Of a stretch of 64,000 bases of DNA, positions 11,518 through 23,610 are shown one piece after another (within the stretch, counting starts at the first letter, position 1; each line of letters starts with the position of its first letter). The notes beneath the pieces were generated by a model. The model was given only the letters and a program-made list of their open reading frames with translations, did no database searches and was not told where the DNA came from. Source of the stretch: Euonymus europaeus (taxonomy: Eukaryota > Streptophyta > Magnoliopsida > Celastrales > Celastraceae); contig OY756972.1 of assembly GCA_963580455.1 (NCBI GenBank), positions 2,247,001-2,311,000 on the forward strand. The letters are read 5' to 3'. Position numbers and translations under genes: made by a program.

Positions 11518-13420
11518 GGGCTCTACAATTCTGGCTTTTCGGTTTTTGATTTCAGAACTCGTGGCTAGTAGGTCTAGTTTCACCTCGTTAACCGAGAAAT
11601 GTGGTTTCTTTACGTAAACGGTTTTATGAATATCCGTTGACTCCGAGTTCTGAATTCGTTGATTTTTAGCTTGATTTCACACTACTTTTCGAGCTCTACA
11701 ATCCTGGCATTTCGGTTTTTGATTTCAGAAATCGTGGCTAGTAGGTCTCGTTTCACCTAGTTAGGCGCGAAATGTGGTTTCTTTACGTAAACGGTTCTAT
11801 GAATATCCGTTGACTCCGAGTTCTGAATTCGTTGATTTTTAGCTTGATTTCACACTACTTTTCGAGCTCTACAATCCTGGAATTTCGGTTTTTTATTTCA
11901 GAAATCGTGGCTAGTAGGTGTCGTTTCACCTAGTTAGGCGAGAAATGTGGTTTCTTTACGTAAACGGTTTTTTGAATACCCGTTGACTCCGAGTTCTGAA
12001 TTCGGTGATTTTTAGCTTGATTTCACACTACTTTTCGAGCTCTACAATCCTGTCATTTTGGTTTTTGATTTCAGAACTCGTGGCTAGTAGGTCTCGTTTC
12101 ACCTAGTTAGGCGCGAAATGTGGTTTCTTTACGTAAACGGTTTTATGAATATCCGTTGACTCCGAGTTCTGAATTCGGTGATTTTTAACTTGATTTCACA
12201 CTATTTTTAGAGCTCTACAATCCTGGAATTTCGGTTTTTGATTTCAGAACTCGTGGCTAGTAGGTCTCATTTCACCTAGTTAGCCGCGAATTGTGGTTTC
12301 TTTACGTAAACGGTTTTATGAATATCCGATGACTCCGAGTTCTCAATTCGGTGATTTTTCGCTTGATTTCACACTACTTTTCGAGCTCTACAATCCTGTC
12401 ATTTTGGTTTTTGATTTCAGAACTCGTGGCTAGTAGGTCTCGTTTCACCTAGTAAGCCGAGAAATGGGGTTTCTTTACGTAAACGGTTTTATGAATATCC
12501 GTTGACTCCGAGTTCTGAATTCGGTGATTTTTAGCTTGATTTCACACTACTTTTCGAGCTCTACAACCTCGGAGTTTCGTTTTTTGATTTCAGAACTCGA
12601 TGCTAGTAGGTCTCGTTTCACCTAGTTAGGCGCGAATTGTGGTTTCTTTACGTAAACGGTTTTATGAATATCCGTTCACTCCGAGTTCTGAATTCGGTGA
12701 TTTTTAGCTTGATTTCACACTACTTTTCGAGCTCTACAATCCTGGAATTTCGGTTTTTAATTTCAGAACTCGTGGCTAGTAGGTATCGTTTCACCTAGTT
12801 AGGCGCGAATTGTGGTTTCTTTACGTAAACGGTTTTATGAATATCCGTTGACTCCGAGTTCTGAATTCGGTGATTTTTAGCTTGATTTCACACTACTTTT
12901 AGAGCTCTACAATCCTGGAATTTCGGTTTTTGATTTCAGAACTCGTGGCTAGTAGGTCTCATTTCACCTAGTTAGCCGCGAATTGTGGTTTCTTTACGTA
13001 AACGGTTTTATGAATATCCGGCGACTCCGAATTCTGAATTCGGTGATTTTTCGCTTGTTTTCACACTACTTTTCGAGCTCTACAATCCTGTAATTTTTGT
13101 TTTTGATTTCAGAACTCGTGGCTAGTAGGTCTAGTTTCACCTCGTTAACCGAGAAATGTGGTTTCTTTACGTAAACGGTTTTATGAATATCCGTTGACTC
13201 CGAGTTCTGAATTCGTTGATTTTTAGCTTGATTTCACACTACTTTTCGAGTTCTACAATCCTGGCATATTGGATTTTGATTTCAGAAATCGTGGCTAGTA
13301 CGTCTCGTTTCACTTAGTTAGGCGAGAAATGTGGTTTCTTTACGTAAACGGTTTTATGAATACCCGTTGACTCCGAGTTCTGAATTCGGTGATTTTTAGC
13401 TTGATTTCACACTACTTTTC
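11518..13420 (+). repeat. 11-monomer higher-order unit (1,903 bp), copy 1
   Basis: Private markers all recur at +1,903 bp: GGGCTCTACAATTCTGG (11,518 and 13,421), AACTTGATTTC (12,187 and 14,090) and CGCTTGTTTTC (13,052 and 14,955). Eleven units of 173 bp give exactly 1,903, so this unit contains no net length change. It contains the rare junction AGGCGAGAAATG. Confidence 0.9.
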
Positions 13421-15323
13421 GGGCTCTACAATTCTGGCTTTTCGGTTTTTGATTTCAGAACTCGTGGCTAGTAGGTCTAGTTTCACCTCGTTAACCGAGA
13501 AATGTGGTTTCTTTACGTAAACGGTTTTATGAATATCCGTTGACTCCGAGTTCTGAATTCGTTGATTTTTAGCTTGATTTCACACTACTTTTCGAGCTCT
13601 ACAATCCTGGCATTTCGGTTTTTGATTTCAGAAATTGTGGCTAGTAGGTCTCGTTTCACCTAGTTAGGCGCGAAATGTGGTTTCTTTACGTAAACGGTTC
13701 TATGAATATCCGTTGACTCCGAGTTCTGAATTCGTTGATTTTTAGCTTGATTTCACACTACTTTTCGAGCTCTACAATCCTGGAATTTCGGTTTTTGATT
13801 TCAGAAATCGTGGCTAGTAGGTGTCGTTTCACCTAGTTAGGCGAGAAATGTGGTTTCTTTACGTAAACGGTTTTATGAATACCCGTTGACTCCGAGTTCT
13901 GAATTCGGTGATTTTTAGCTTGATTTCACACTACTTTTCGAGCTCTACAATCCTGTCATTTTGGTTTTTGATTTCAGAACTCGTGGCTAGTAGGTCTCGT
14001 TTCACCTAGTTAGGCCCGAAATGTGGTTTCTTTACGTAAACGGTTTTATGAATATCCGTTGACTCCGAGTTCTGAATTCGGTGATTTTTAACTTGATTTC
14101 ACATTATTTTTAGAGCTCTACAATCCTGGAATTTCGGTTTTTGATTTCAGAACTCGTGGCTAGTAGGTCTCATTTCACCTAGTTAGCCGCGAATTGTGGT
14201 TTCTTTACGTAAACGGTTTTATGAATATCCGATGACTCCGAGTTCTCAATTCGGTGATTTTTCGCTTGATTTCACACTACTTTTCGAGCTCTACAATCCT
14301 GTCATTTTGGTTTTTGATTTCAGAACTCGTGGCTAGTAGGTCTCGTTTCACCTAGTAAGCCGAGAAATGGGGTTTCTTTACGTAAACGGTTTTATGAATA
14401 TCCGTTGACTCCGAGTTCTGAATTCGGTGATTTTTAGCTTGATTTCACACTACTTTTCGAGCTCTACAACCTCGGAGTTTCGTTTTTTGATTTCAGAACT
14501 CGATGCTAGTAGGTCTCGTTTCACCTAGTTAGGCGCGAATTGTGGTTTCTTTACGTAAACGGTTTTATGAATATCCGTTCACTCCGAGTTCTGAATTCGG
14601 TGATTTTTAGCTTGATTTCACACTACTTTTCGAGCTCTACAATCCTGGAATTTCGGTTTTTAATTTCAGAACTCGTGGCTAGTAGGTATCGTTTCACCTA
14701 GTTAGGCGCGAATTGTGGTTTCTTTACGTAAACGGTTTTATGAATATCCGTTGACTCCGAGTTCTGAATTCGGTGATTTTTAGCTTGATTTCACACTACT
14801 TTTAGAGCTCTACAATCCTGGAATTTCGGTTTTTGATTTCAGAACTCGTGGCTAGTAGGTCTCATTTCACCTAGTTAGCCGCGAATTGTGGTTTCTTTAC
14901 GTAAACGGTTTTATGAATATCCGGCGACTCCGAATTCTGAATTCGGTGATTTTTCGCTTGTTTTCACACTACTTTTCGAGCTCTACAATCCTGTAATTTT
15001 TTTTTTTGATTTCAGAACTCGTGGCTAGTAGGTCTAGTTTCACCTCGTTAACCGAGAAATGTGGTTTCTTTACGTAAACGGTTTTATGAATATCCGTTGA
15101 CTCCGAGTTCTGAATTCGTTGATTTTTAGCTTGATTTCACACTACTTTTCGAGTTCTACAATCCTGGCATATTGGATTTTGATTTCAGAAATCGTGGCTA
15201 GTACGTCTCGTTTCACTTAGTTAGGCGAGAAATGTGGTTTCTTTACGTAAACGGTTTTATGAATACCCGTTGACTCCGAGTTCTGAATTCGGTGATTTTT
15301 AGCTTGATTTCACACTACTTTAC
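13421..15323 (+). repeat. 11-monomer higher-order unit (1,903 bp), copy 2
   Basis: Near-identical repeat of the preceding 1.9 kb. Differences noticed by eye include GGCCCGAAATG near 14,010 for GGCGCGAAATG, ACATTATTTT near 14,100 for ACACTATTTT, and a G-to-T change that makes an 11-base T run at 14,997-15,007. After 15,323 the sequence departs from the start of the unit (TTTACGAGCTC in place of TTTTCGGGCTC). Confidence 0.9.
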
Positions 15324-18300
15324 GAGCTCTACAATCCTGGAATTTCGGTTTTTGATTTCAGAACTCGTGGCTAGTAGGTATCGTTTCACCTAGTTAGGCG
15401 CGAATTGTGGTTTCTTTACGTAAACGGTTTTATGAATATCCGTTGACTCCGAGTTCTGAATTCGGTGATTTTTAGCTTGATTTCACACTAATTTTTGAGC
15501 TCTACAATCCTGGAATTTCGGTTTTCGATTTCAGAACTCGTGGCTAGTAGGTCTCGTTTCACCTAGTAAGCCGAGAAATGGGGTTTCTTTACGTAAACGG
15601 TTTTATGAATATCCGTTGACTCCGAATTCTGAATTCGGTGATCTTTAGCTTGATTTCACACTATTTTTAGAGCTCTACAATCCTGGAATTTCGGTTTTTG
15701 ATTTCATAACTCGTGGCTAGTAGGTCTAATTTCACCTAGTTAGCCGCGAATTGTGGTTTCTTTAAGTAAACGGTTTTATGAATATCCGATGACTCCGAGT
15801 TCTCAATTCGGTGATTTTTCGCTTGATTTCGCACTACTTTTCGAGCTCTACAATCCTGGCATTTCGGTTTTTGATTTCAGAAATCGTGGCTAGTAGGTCT
15901 CGTTTCACCTAGTTAGGCGCGAAATGTGGTTTCTTTACGTAAACGGTTTTATGAATATCCGTTGACTCCGAGTTCTGAATTCGGTGATTTTTAGCTTGAT
16001 TTCACACTATTTTTAGAGCTCTACAATCCTGGCATTTCGGTTTTTGATTTCAGAACTCGTGGCTAGTAGGTATCGTTTCACCTAGTTAGGCGCGAATTGT
16101 GGTTTCTTTACGAAAACGGTTTTATGAATATCCGTTGACTTCGAGTTCTGAATTCGGTGATTTTTAGCTTGATTTCACACTACTTTTTGAGCTCTACAAT
16201 CCCGGAATTTCGGTTTTTGATTTCAGAACTCGTGGCTAGTAGGTCTCATTTCACCTAGTAAGCCGAGAAATGGGGTTTCTTTACGTAAACGGTTTTATGA
16301 ATATCCGTTGACTCCGAGTTCTGAATTCGGTGATTTTTAGCTCGATTTAACACTATTTTTAGAGCTCTACAATCCTGGAATTTCGGTTTTTGATTTCAGA
16401 ACTCGTGGCTAGTAGGTTCTCATTTCACCTAGTTAGCCGCGAATTGTGGTTTATTTACGTAAACGGTTTTATGAATATCCGATGACTCCGAGTTCTCAAT
16501 TCGGTGATTTTTAGCTTGATTTCACACTACTTTTCGAGCACTACAATCCTGTCATTTTGGTTTTTGATTTCAGAAATCGTGGCTAGTAGGTCTCGTTTCA
16601 CCTAGTTAGGCGAGAAATGTGGTTTCTTTACGTAAACGGTTTTATGAATACCCGTTGACTCCGAGTTCTGAATTCGGTGATTTTTAGCTTGATTTCACAC
16701 TACTTTTAGAGCTCTACAATCCTGGCATTTCGGTTTTTTATTTCAGAACTCGTGGCTAGTAGGTCTCCTTTCACCTAGTTAGCCGCGAATTGTGGTTTCT
16801 CTATGTAAACGGTTTTATGAATATCCGATGACTCCGAGTTCTCAATTCGGTGATTTTTCACTTGATTTCACACTACTTTTCGAGCTCTACAATCCTGTCA
16901 TTTTGATTTTTGATTTCAGAACTCGTGGCTAGTAGGTCTCGTTTCACCTAGTAAGCCGAGAAATGGAGTTTCTTTACGTAAAAGGTTTTATGAATATCCG
17001 TTGACTCCGAGTTCTGAATTCGTTGATTTTTAGCATGAAATCACACTACTTTTAGAGCTCTACAATCCTGCCATTTCGGTTTTTTATTTCAGAACTCGTG
17101 GCTAGTAGGTCTCGTTTCACCTAGTAAGCCGAGAAATGTGGTTTCTTTACGTAAACGGTTTTATGAATATCCGTTGACTCCGAGTTCTGAATTCGGTGAT
17201 TTTTATCTTGATTTCACACTACTTTTTGGGCTCTACAATCCTGTCATTTTGGTTTTTGATTTCAGAACTCGTGGCTAGTAGGTCTCGTTTCACCTAGTTA
17301 GGCGCGAAATGTGGTTTCTTTACGTAAACGGTTTTATGAATATCCGTTGACTCCGAGTTCTGAATTCGGTGATTTTTAGCTTGATTTCACACTATTTTTA
17401 GAGCTCTACAATCCTGGCATTTCGGTTTTTGTTTTCAGAACTCGTGGCTAGTAGGTCTCATTTCACCTAGTTAGCCGCGAATTGTGGTTTCTCTACGTAA
17501 ACGGTTTTATGAATATCCGATGACTCCGAGTTCTCAATTCGGTGATTTTTCACTTGATTTCACACTACTTTTCGAGCTCTACAATCCTGTCATTTTGATT
17601 TTTGATTTCAGAACTCGTGGCTAGTAGGTCTCGTTTCACCTAGTAAGCCGAGAAATGGGGTTTCTTTACGTAAAAGGTTTTATGAATATCCGTTGACTCC
17701 GAGTTCTGAATTCGGTGATTTTTAGCATGATTTCACACTACTTTTCGAGCTCTAAAATCTCGGAGTTTCGTTTTTTGATTTCAGAACTCGATGCTAGTAG
17801 GTCTCGTTTCACCTAGTTAGGCGCGAATTGTGGTTTCTTTACGTAAACGGTTTTATGAATATCCGTTCACTCCGAGTTCTGAATTCGGTGATTTTTAGCT
17901 TGATTTCACACTACTTTTCGAGCTCTACAATCCTGGAATTTCGGTTTTTGATTTCAGAACTCGTGGCTAGTAGGTATCGTTTCACCTAGTTAGGCGCGAA
18001 TTGTGGTTTCTTTACGTAAACAGTTTTCTGAATATCCGTTGACTCCGAGTTCTGAATTCGGTGATTTTTAGCTTGATTTCACACTACTTTTCGAGCTCTA
18101 CAATCCTGGAATTTCGGTTTTTGATTTCAGAACTCGTGGCTAGTAGGTCTCGTTTCACCTAGTAAGCCGAGAAATGGGGTTTCTTTACGTAAACGGTTTT
18201 ATGAATATCCGTTGACTCCGTGTTCTGAATTCGGTGATTTTTAGCTTGATTTCACACTATTTTTAGAGCTCTACAATCCTGGAATTTCGGTTTTTGATTT

Positions 18301-18571
18301 CAGAACTCGTGGCTAGTAGGTCTCATTTCACCTAGTTAGCCGCGAATTGTGGTTTCTTTACGTAAACGGTTTTATGAATATCCGATGACTCCGAGTTCTT
18401 AATTCAGTGATTTTTCGCTTGATTTCACACTACTTTTCGAGCTCTAAAATCCTGTCATTTTGGTTTTTGATTTCAGAACTCGTGGCTAGTAGGTCTCGTT
18501 TTACCTAGTAAGCCGAGAAATGGGGTTTCTTTACGTAAACGGTTTTATGAATATCCGTTGACTCGAGTTCT
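15324..18571 (+). repeat. Irregular satellite stretch without a clear higher-order period
   Basis: About 19 monomers of mixed subtype. Units with ATTTTTAGAGCTC, CGATGACTCCGAGTTCTCAATTC and CCGAGAAATGGGG recur, but not at a constant spacing that I could establish. One unit has an extra T (AGTAGGTTCTC near 16,411), the only such unit in the window. There is nothing but satellite here. It may be a remnant of older higher-order units broken up by later exchange (inference). Confidence 0.75.
18562..18567. repeat. Private 1-bp deletion creating CTCGAG in one monomer subtype (nine copies)
   Basis: GACTCCGAG is shortened to GACTCGAG, giving CTCGAG at 18,562, 20,810, 22,712, 23,922, 26,516, 32,050, 33,433, 36,027 and 40,177. 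All nine are preceded by the CCGAGAAATGGGG unit start and followed by an ATCTCGGAATTTCG or ATCTCGGAGTTTCG segment. They are therefore copies of one mutant monomer spread by the duplications of 18.6-43.1 kb. None occurs outside that region. Confidence 0.9.
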
Positions 18572-19766
18572 GAATTCGGTGATTTTTAGCTTGATTTCAC
18601 ACTACTTTTCGAGCTCTACAATCTCGGAATTTCGTTTTTTGATTTCAGAACTCGATGCTAGTTGGTCTCGTTTCACCTAGTTAGGCGCAAATTGTGGTTT
18701 CTTTACGTAAACGGTTTTATGAATATCCGTTCACTCCGAGTTCTGAATTCGGTGATTTTTAGCTTGATTTCACACTACTTTTCGAGCTCTACAATCCTGC
18801 AATTTCGGTTTTTGATTTCAGAACTCGTGGCTAGTAGGTATTGTTTCACCTAGTTAAGCGCGAATTGTGGTTTCTTTACGTAAACGGTTTTATGAATATC
18901 CGTTGACTCCGAGTTCTGAATTCGGTGATTTTTAGCTTGATTTCACACTACTTTTAGAGCTCTACAATCCTGGCATTTCGGTTTTTGATTTCAGAACTCG
19001 TGGCTTGTAGGTCTCATTTCACCTTGTTAGCCGCGAATTGTGGTTTCTTTACGTAAACGGTTTTATGAATATCCGGTGACTCCGAATTCTGAATTCGGTG
19101 ATTTTTCGCTTGATTTCACACTACTTTTCGAGCTCTACAATCCTATAATTTTGGTTTTTGATTTCAGAACTCGTGGCTAGTAGGTCTAGTTTCACCTCGT
19201 TAACCGAGAAATGTGGTTTCTTTACTTAAACGGTTTTATGAATATCCGTTGACTCCGAGTTCTAAATTCGTTGATTTTTACCTTGATTTCACACTACTTT
19301 TCGAGCTCTACAATCCTGGCATTTCGGTTTTTGATTTCAGAAATCGTGGCTAGTAGGTCTCATTTCACCTAGTTAGGCGAGAAATGTGGTTTCTTTACGT
19401 AAACGGTTTTATGAATACCCGTTGACTCCGACTTCTGAATTCGGTGATTTTTAGCTTGATTTCACACTACTTTTGGAGCTCTACAATCCTGGCATTTCGG
19501 TTTTTTATTTCAGAACTCGTGGCTAGTAGGTCTCGTTTCACCTAGTAAGCCGAGAAATGTGGTTTCTTTACGTAAACGGTTTTATGAATATCCGTTGACT
19601 CCGAGTTCTGAATTCGGTGATTTTTAGCTTGATTTCACACTACTTTTTGAGCTCTACAATCCTGTCATTTTGGTTTTTGATTTCAGAACTCGTGGCTAGT
19701 TGGTCTCGTTTCACCTAGTTAGGCGCGAAATGTGGTTTCTTTACGTAAACGGTTTTATGAATATCC
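18572..19766 (+). repeat. 1.2-kb block repeated at +10,548 bp, source or sister copy
   Basis: This stretch is nearly identical to 29,120-30,314. The offset of 10,548 bp equals 61 monomers less five 1-bp deletions that I can place between the copies. Shared rare variants are CTCGGAATTTCG, CCTGCAATTTCG, GTATTGTTTCACC with GTTAAGCGCG, CACCTTGTTAGCC, TTTACTTAAACGG with TTCTAAATTCG, and TTTTGGAGCTC. One visible difference is GGCGCAAATTG here against GGCGCGAATTG there. Confidence 0.88.
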
Positions 19767-21632
19767 GTTGACTCCGAGTTCTGAATTCGGTGATTTTTAG
19801 CTTGATTTCACACTATTTTTAGAGCTCTACAATCCTGGCATTTCGGTTTTTGATTTCAGAACTCGTGGCTAGTAGGTCTCATTTCACCTAGTTAGCCGCG
19901 AATTGTGGTTTCTTTACGTAAACGGTTTTATGAATATCCGATGACTCCGAGTTCTCAATTCGGTGATTTTTCGCTTGATTTCGCACTACTTTTCGAGCTC
20001 TACAATCCTGTCATTTTGGTTTTTGATTTCAGAATTCGTGGCTAGTAGGTCTCGTTTCACCTAGTAAGCCGAGAAATGGGGTTTCTTTACGTAAACGGTT
20101 TTATGAATATCCGTTGACTCCGAGTTCTGAATTCGGTGATTTTTCGCTTGATTTCACACTACTTTTTGAGCTCTACAATCTCGGAGTTTCGTTTTTTGAT
20201 TTCAGAACTCGATGCTAGTAGGTCTCGTTTCACCTAGTTAGGCGCGAATTGTGGTTTCTTTACGTAAACGGTTTTATGAATATCCGTTGACTCCGAGTTC
20301 TGAATTCGGTGATTTTTAGCTTGATTTCACACTACTTTTCGAGCTCTACAATCCTGGAATTTTGGTTTTTGATTTCAGAACTCGTGGCTAGTAGGTATCT
20401 TTTCACCTAGTAAGCCGAGAAATGGGGTTTCTTTACGTAAATGGTTTTATGAATATCCGTTGACTCCGAGTTCTGAATTCGGTGATTTTTAGCTTGATTT
20501 CACACTATTTTTAAAGCTCTACAATCCTGGAATTTCGGTTTTTGATTTCAGAACTCGTGTCTAGTAGGTCTCATTTCACCTAGTTAGCCGTGAATTGTGG
20601 TTTCTTTACGTAAACGGATTTATGAATATCCGATGACTCCGAGTTCTTAATTCGGTGATTTTTCGCTTGATTTCACACTACTTTTCGAGCTCTACAATCC
20701 TGTCATTTTGGTTTTTGATTTCAGAACTCGTGGCTAGTAGGTCTCGTTTCACCTAGTAAGCCGAGAAATGGGGTTTCTTTACGTAAACGGTTTTATGAAT
20801 ATCCGTTGACTCGAGTTCTGAATTCGGTGATTTTTAGCTTGATTTCACACTACTTTTCGAGCTCTACAATCTCGGAGTTTCGTTTTTTGATTTCAGAACT
20901 CGATGCTAGTAGGTCTCGTTTCACCTAGTTAGGCGCGAATTGTGGTTTCTTTACGTAAACGGTTTTATGAATATCCGTTCACTCCGAGTTCTGAATTCGG
21001 TGATTTTTAGCTTGATTTCACACTACTTTTAGAGATCTACAATCCTGGCATTTCGGTTTTTGATTTCAGAACTCGTGGCTTGTAGGTCTCATTTCACCTA
21101 GTTAGCCGCGAATTGTGGTTTCTTTACGTAAACGGTTTTATGAATATCCGGTGACTCCGAATTCTGAATTCGGTGATTTTTCGCTTGATTTCACACTACC
21201 TTTCGAGCTCTACAATTCCATAATTTTGGTTTTTGATTTCAGAACTCGTGGCTAGTAGGTCTAGTTTCACCTCGTTAACCGAGAAATGTGGTTTCTTTAC
21301 GTAAACGGTTTTATGAATATCCGTTGACTCCGAGTTCTGAATTCGTTGATTTTTAGCTTGATTTCACACTACTTTTCGAGCTCTACAATCCTGGCATTTC
21401 GGTTTTTGATTTCAGAAATCGTGGCTAGTAGGTCTCATTTCACCTAGTTAGGCGAGAAATGTGGTTTCTTTACGTAAACGGTTCTATGAATACTCGTTGA
21501 ATCCGACTTCTGAATTCGGTGATTTTTAGCTTGATTTCACACTACTTTTAGAGCTCTACAATCCTGGCATTTCGGTTTTTGATTTCAGAACTCGTGGCTA
21601 GTAGGTATTGTTTCACCTAGTTAGGCGCGAAT
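19731..21632 (+). repeat. 11-monomer unit (1,902 bp), copy 1
   Basis: Markers repeat at +1,902 bp: TCGCACTACT (19,981 and 21,883), GTATCTTTTCACC (20,397 and 22,299), and GTGAATTGTGG with ACGGATTTATG (20,591 and 22,493). The length is eleven monomers less the 1-bp deletion GACTCGAG at 20,808. The left boundary is placed where the unit end changes from GCGCGAAATG to GCGCGAATTG in the sister copy and is approximate. Confidence 0.85.
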
Positions 21633-23610
21633 TGTGGTTTCTTTACGTAAACGGTTTTATGAATATCCGTTGACTCCGAGTTCTGAATTCGGTGATTTTT
21701 AGCTTGATTTCACACTATTTTTAGAGCTCTACAATCCTGGCATTTCGGTTTTTGATTTCAGAACTCGTGGCTAGTAGGTCTCATTTCACCTAGTTAGCCG
21801 CGAATTGTGGTTTCTTTACGTAAACGGTTTTATGAATATCCGATGACTCCGAGTTCTCAATTCGGTGATTTTTCGCTTGATTTCGCACTACTTTTCGAGC
21901 TCTACAATCCTGTCATTTTGGTTTTTGATTTCAGAATTCGTGGCTAGTAGGTCTCGTTTCACCTAGTAAGCCGAGAAATGGGGTTTCTTTACGTAAACGG
22001 TTTTATGAATATCCGTTGACTCCGAGTTCTGAATTCGGTGATTTTTCGCTTGATTTCACACTACTTTTTGAGCTCTACAATCTCGGAGTTTCGTTTTTTG
22101 ATTTCAGAACTCGATGCTAGTAGGTCTCGTTTCACCTAGTTAGGCGCGAATTGTGGTTTCTTTACGTAAACGGTTTTATGAATATCCGTTGACTCCGAGT
22201 TCTGAATTCGGTGATTTTTAGCTTGATTTCACACTACTTTTCGAGCTCTACAATCCTGGAATTTTGGTTTTTGATTTCAGAACTCGTGGCTAGTAGGTAT
22301 CTTTTCACCTAGTAAGCCGAGAAATGGGGTTTCTTTACGTAAATGGTTTTATGAATATCCGTTGACTCCGAGTTCTGAATTCGGTGATTTTTAGCTTGAT
22401 TTCACACTATTTTTAAAGCTCTACAATCCTGGAATTTCGGTTTTTGATTTCAGAACTCGTGTCTAGTAGGTCTCATTTCACCTAGTTAGCCGTGAATTGT
22501 GGTTTCTTTACGTAAACGGATTTATGAATATCCGATGACTCCGAGTTCTTAATTCGGTGATTTTTCGCTTGATTTCACACTACTTTTCGAGCTCTACAAT
22601 CCTGTCATTTTGGTTTTTGATTTCAGAACTCGTGGCTAGTAGGTCTCGTTTCACCTAGTAAGCCGAGAAATGGGGTTTCTTTACGTAAACGGTTTTATGA
22701 ATATCCGTTGACTCGAGTTCTGAATTCGGTGATTTTTAGCTTGATTTCACACTACTTTTCGAGCTCTACAATCTCGGAGTTTCGTTTTTTGATTTCAGAA
22801 CTCGATGCTAGTAGGTCTCGTTTCACCTAGTTAGGCGCGAATTGTGGTTTCTTTACGTAAACGGTTTTATGAATATCCGTTCACTCCGAGTTCTGAATTC
22901 GGTGATTTTTAGCTTGATTTCACACTACTTTTAGAGATCTACAATCCTGGCATTTCGGTTTTTGATTTCAGAACTCGTGGCTTGTAGGTCTCATTTCACC
23001 TAGTTAGCCGCGAATTGTGGTTTCTTTACGTAAACGGTTTTATGAATATCCGGTGACTCCGAATTCTGAATTCGGTGATTTTTCGCTTGATTTCACACTA
23101 CCTTTCGAGCTCTACAATTCCATAATTTTGGTTTTTGATTTCAGAACTCGTGGCTAGTAGGTCTAGTTTCACCTCGTTAACCGAGAAATGTGGTTTCTTT
23201 ACGTAAACGGTTTTATGAATATCCGTTGACTCCGAGTTCTGAATTCGTTGATTTTTAGCTTGATTTCACACTACTTTTCGAGCTCTACAATCCTGGCATT
23301 TCGGTTTTTGATTTCAGAAATCGTGGCTAGTAGGTCTCATTTCACCTAGTTAGGCGAGAAATGTGGTTTCTTTACGTAAACGGTTCTATGAATACTCGTT
23401 GAATCCGACTTCTGAATTCGGTGATTTTTAGCTTGATTTCACACTACTTTTAGAGCTCTACAATCCTGGCATTTCGGTTTTTGATTTCAGAACTCGTGGC
23501 TAGTAGGTATTGTTTCACCTAGTTAGGCGCGAATTGTGGTTTCTTTACGTAAACGGTTTTATGAATATCCGTTGACTCCGAGTTCTGAATTCGGTGATTT
23601 TTAGCTTGAT
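21633..23610 (+). repeat. 11-monomer unit, copy 2
   Basis: Second copy of the preceding unit. It carries the same order of marker monomers, including GAGATCTACAATCC, ACCTTTCGAGCTC with TTCCATAATTTTGG, and TACTCGTTGAATCC. It diverges near 23,610, where a unit with ATTTTTAAAGC follows. A further internal similarity at a distance of 1,210 bp (7 monomers less 1 bp) links GAATTGTGG with CGGATTTATG at 22,494 to 23,704. Confidence 0.82.

Noticed and set aside
14997..15007. T11 run as a microsatellite or Pol III terminator
   Set aside because: It arises from one G-to-T change joining two T runs of a single monomer. Its sister at 13,098 is interrupted by G. There is no associated gene.
18662..18853. 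Open frame of 63 codons starting at TTG, with a near-identical frame at 29,210-29,401
   Set aside because: It lies wholly inside satellite monomers and starts at a TTG in the variant AGTTGGTCTCG. It exists twice only because the 1.2-kb block is duplicated. Since 173 leaves remainder 2 on division by 3, translation through three units reads all three frames, so no regular frame can stay open beyond about 519 bp. It has no upstream signal or coding character.
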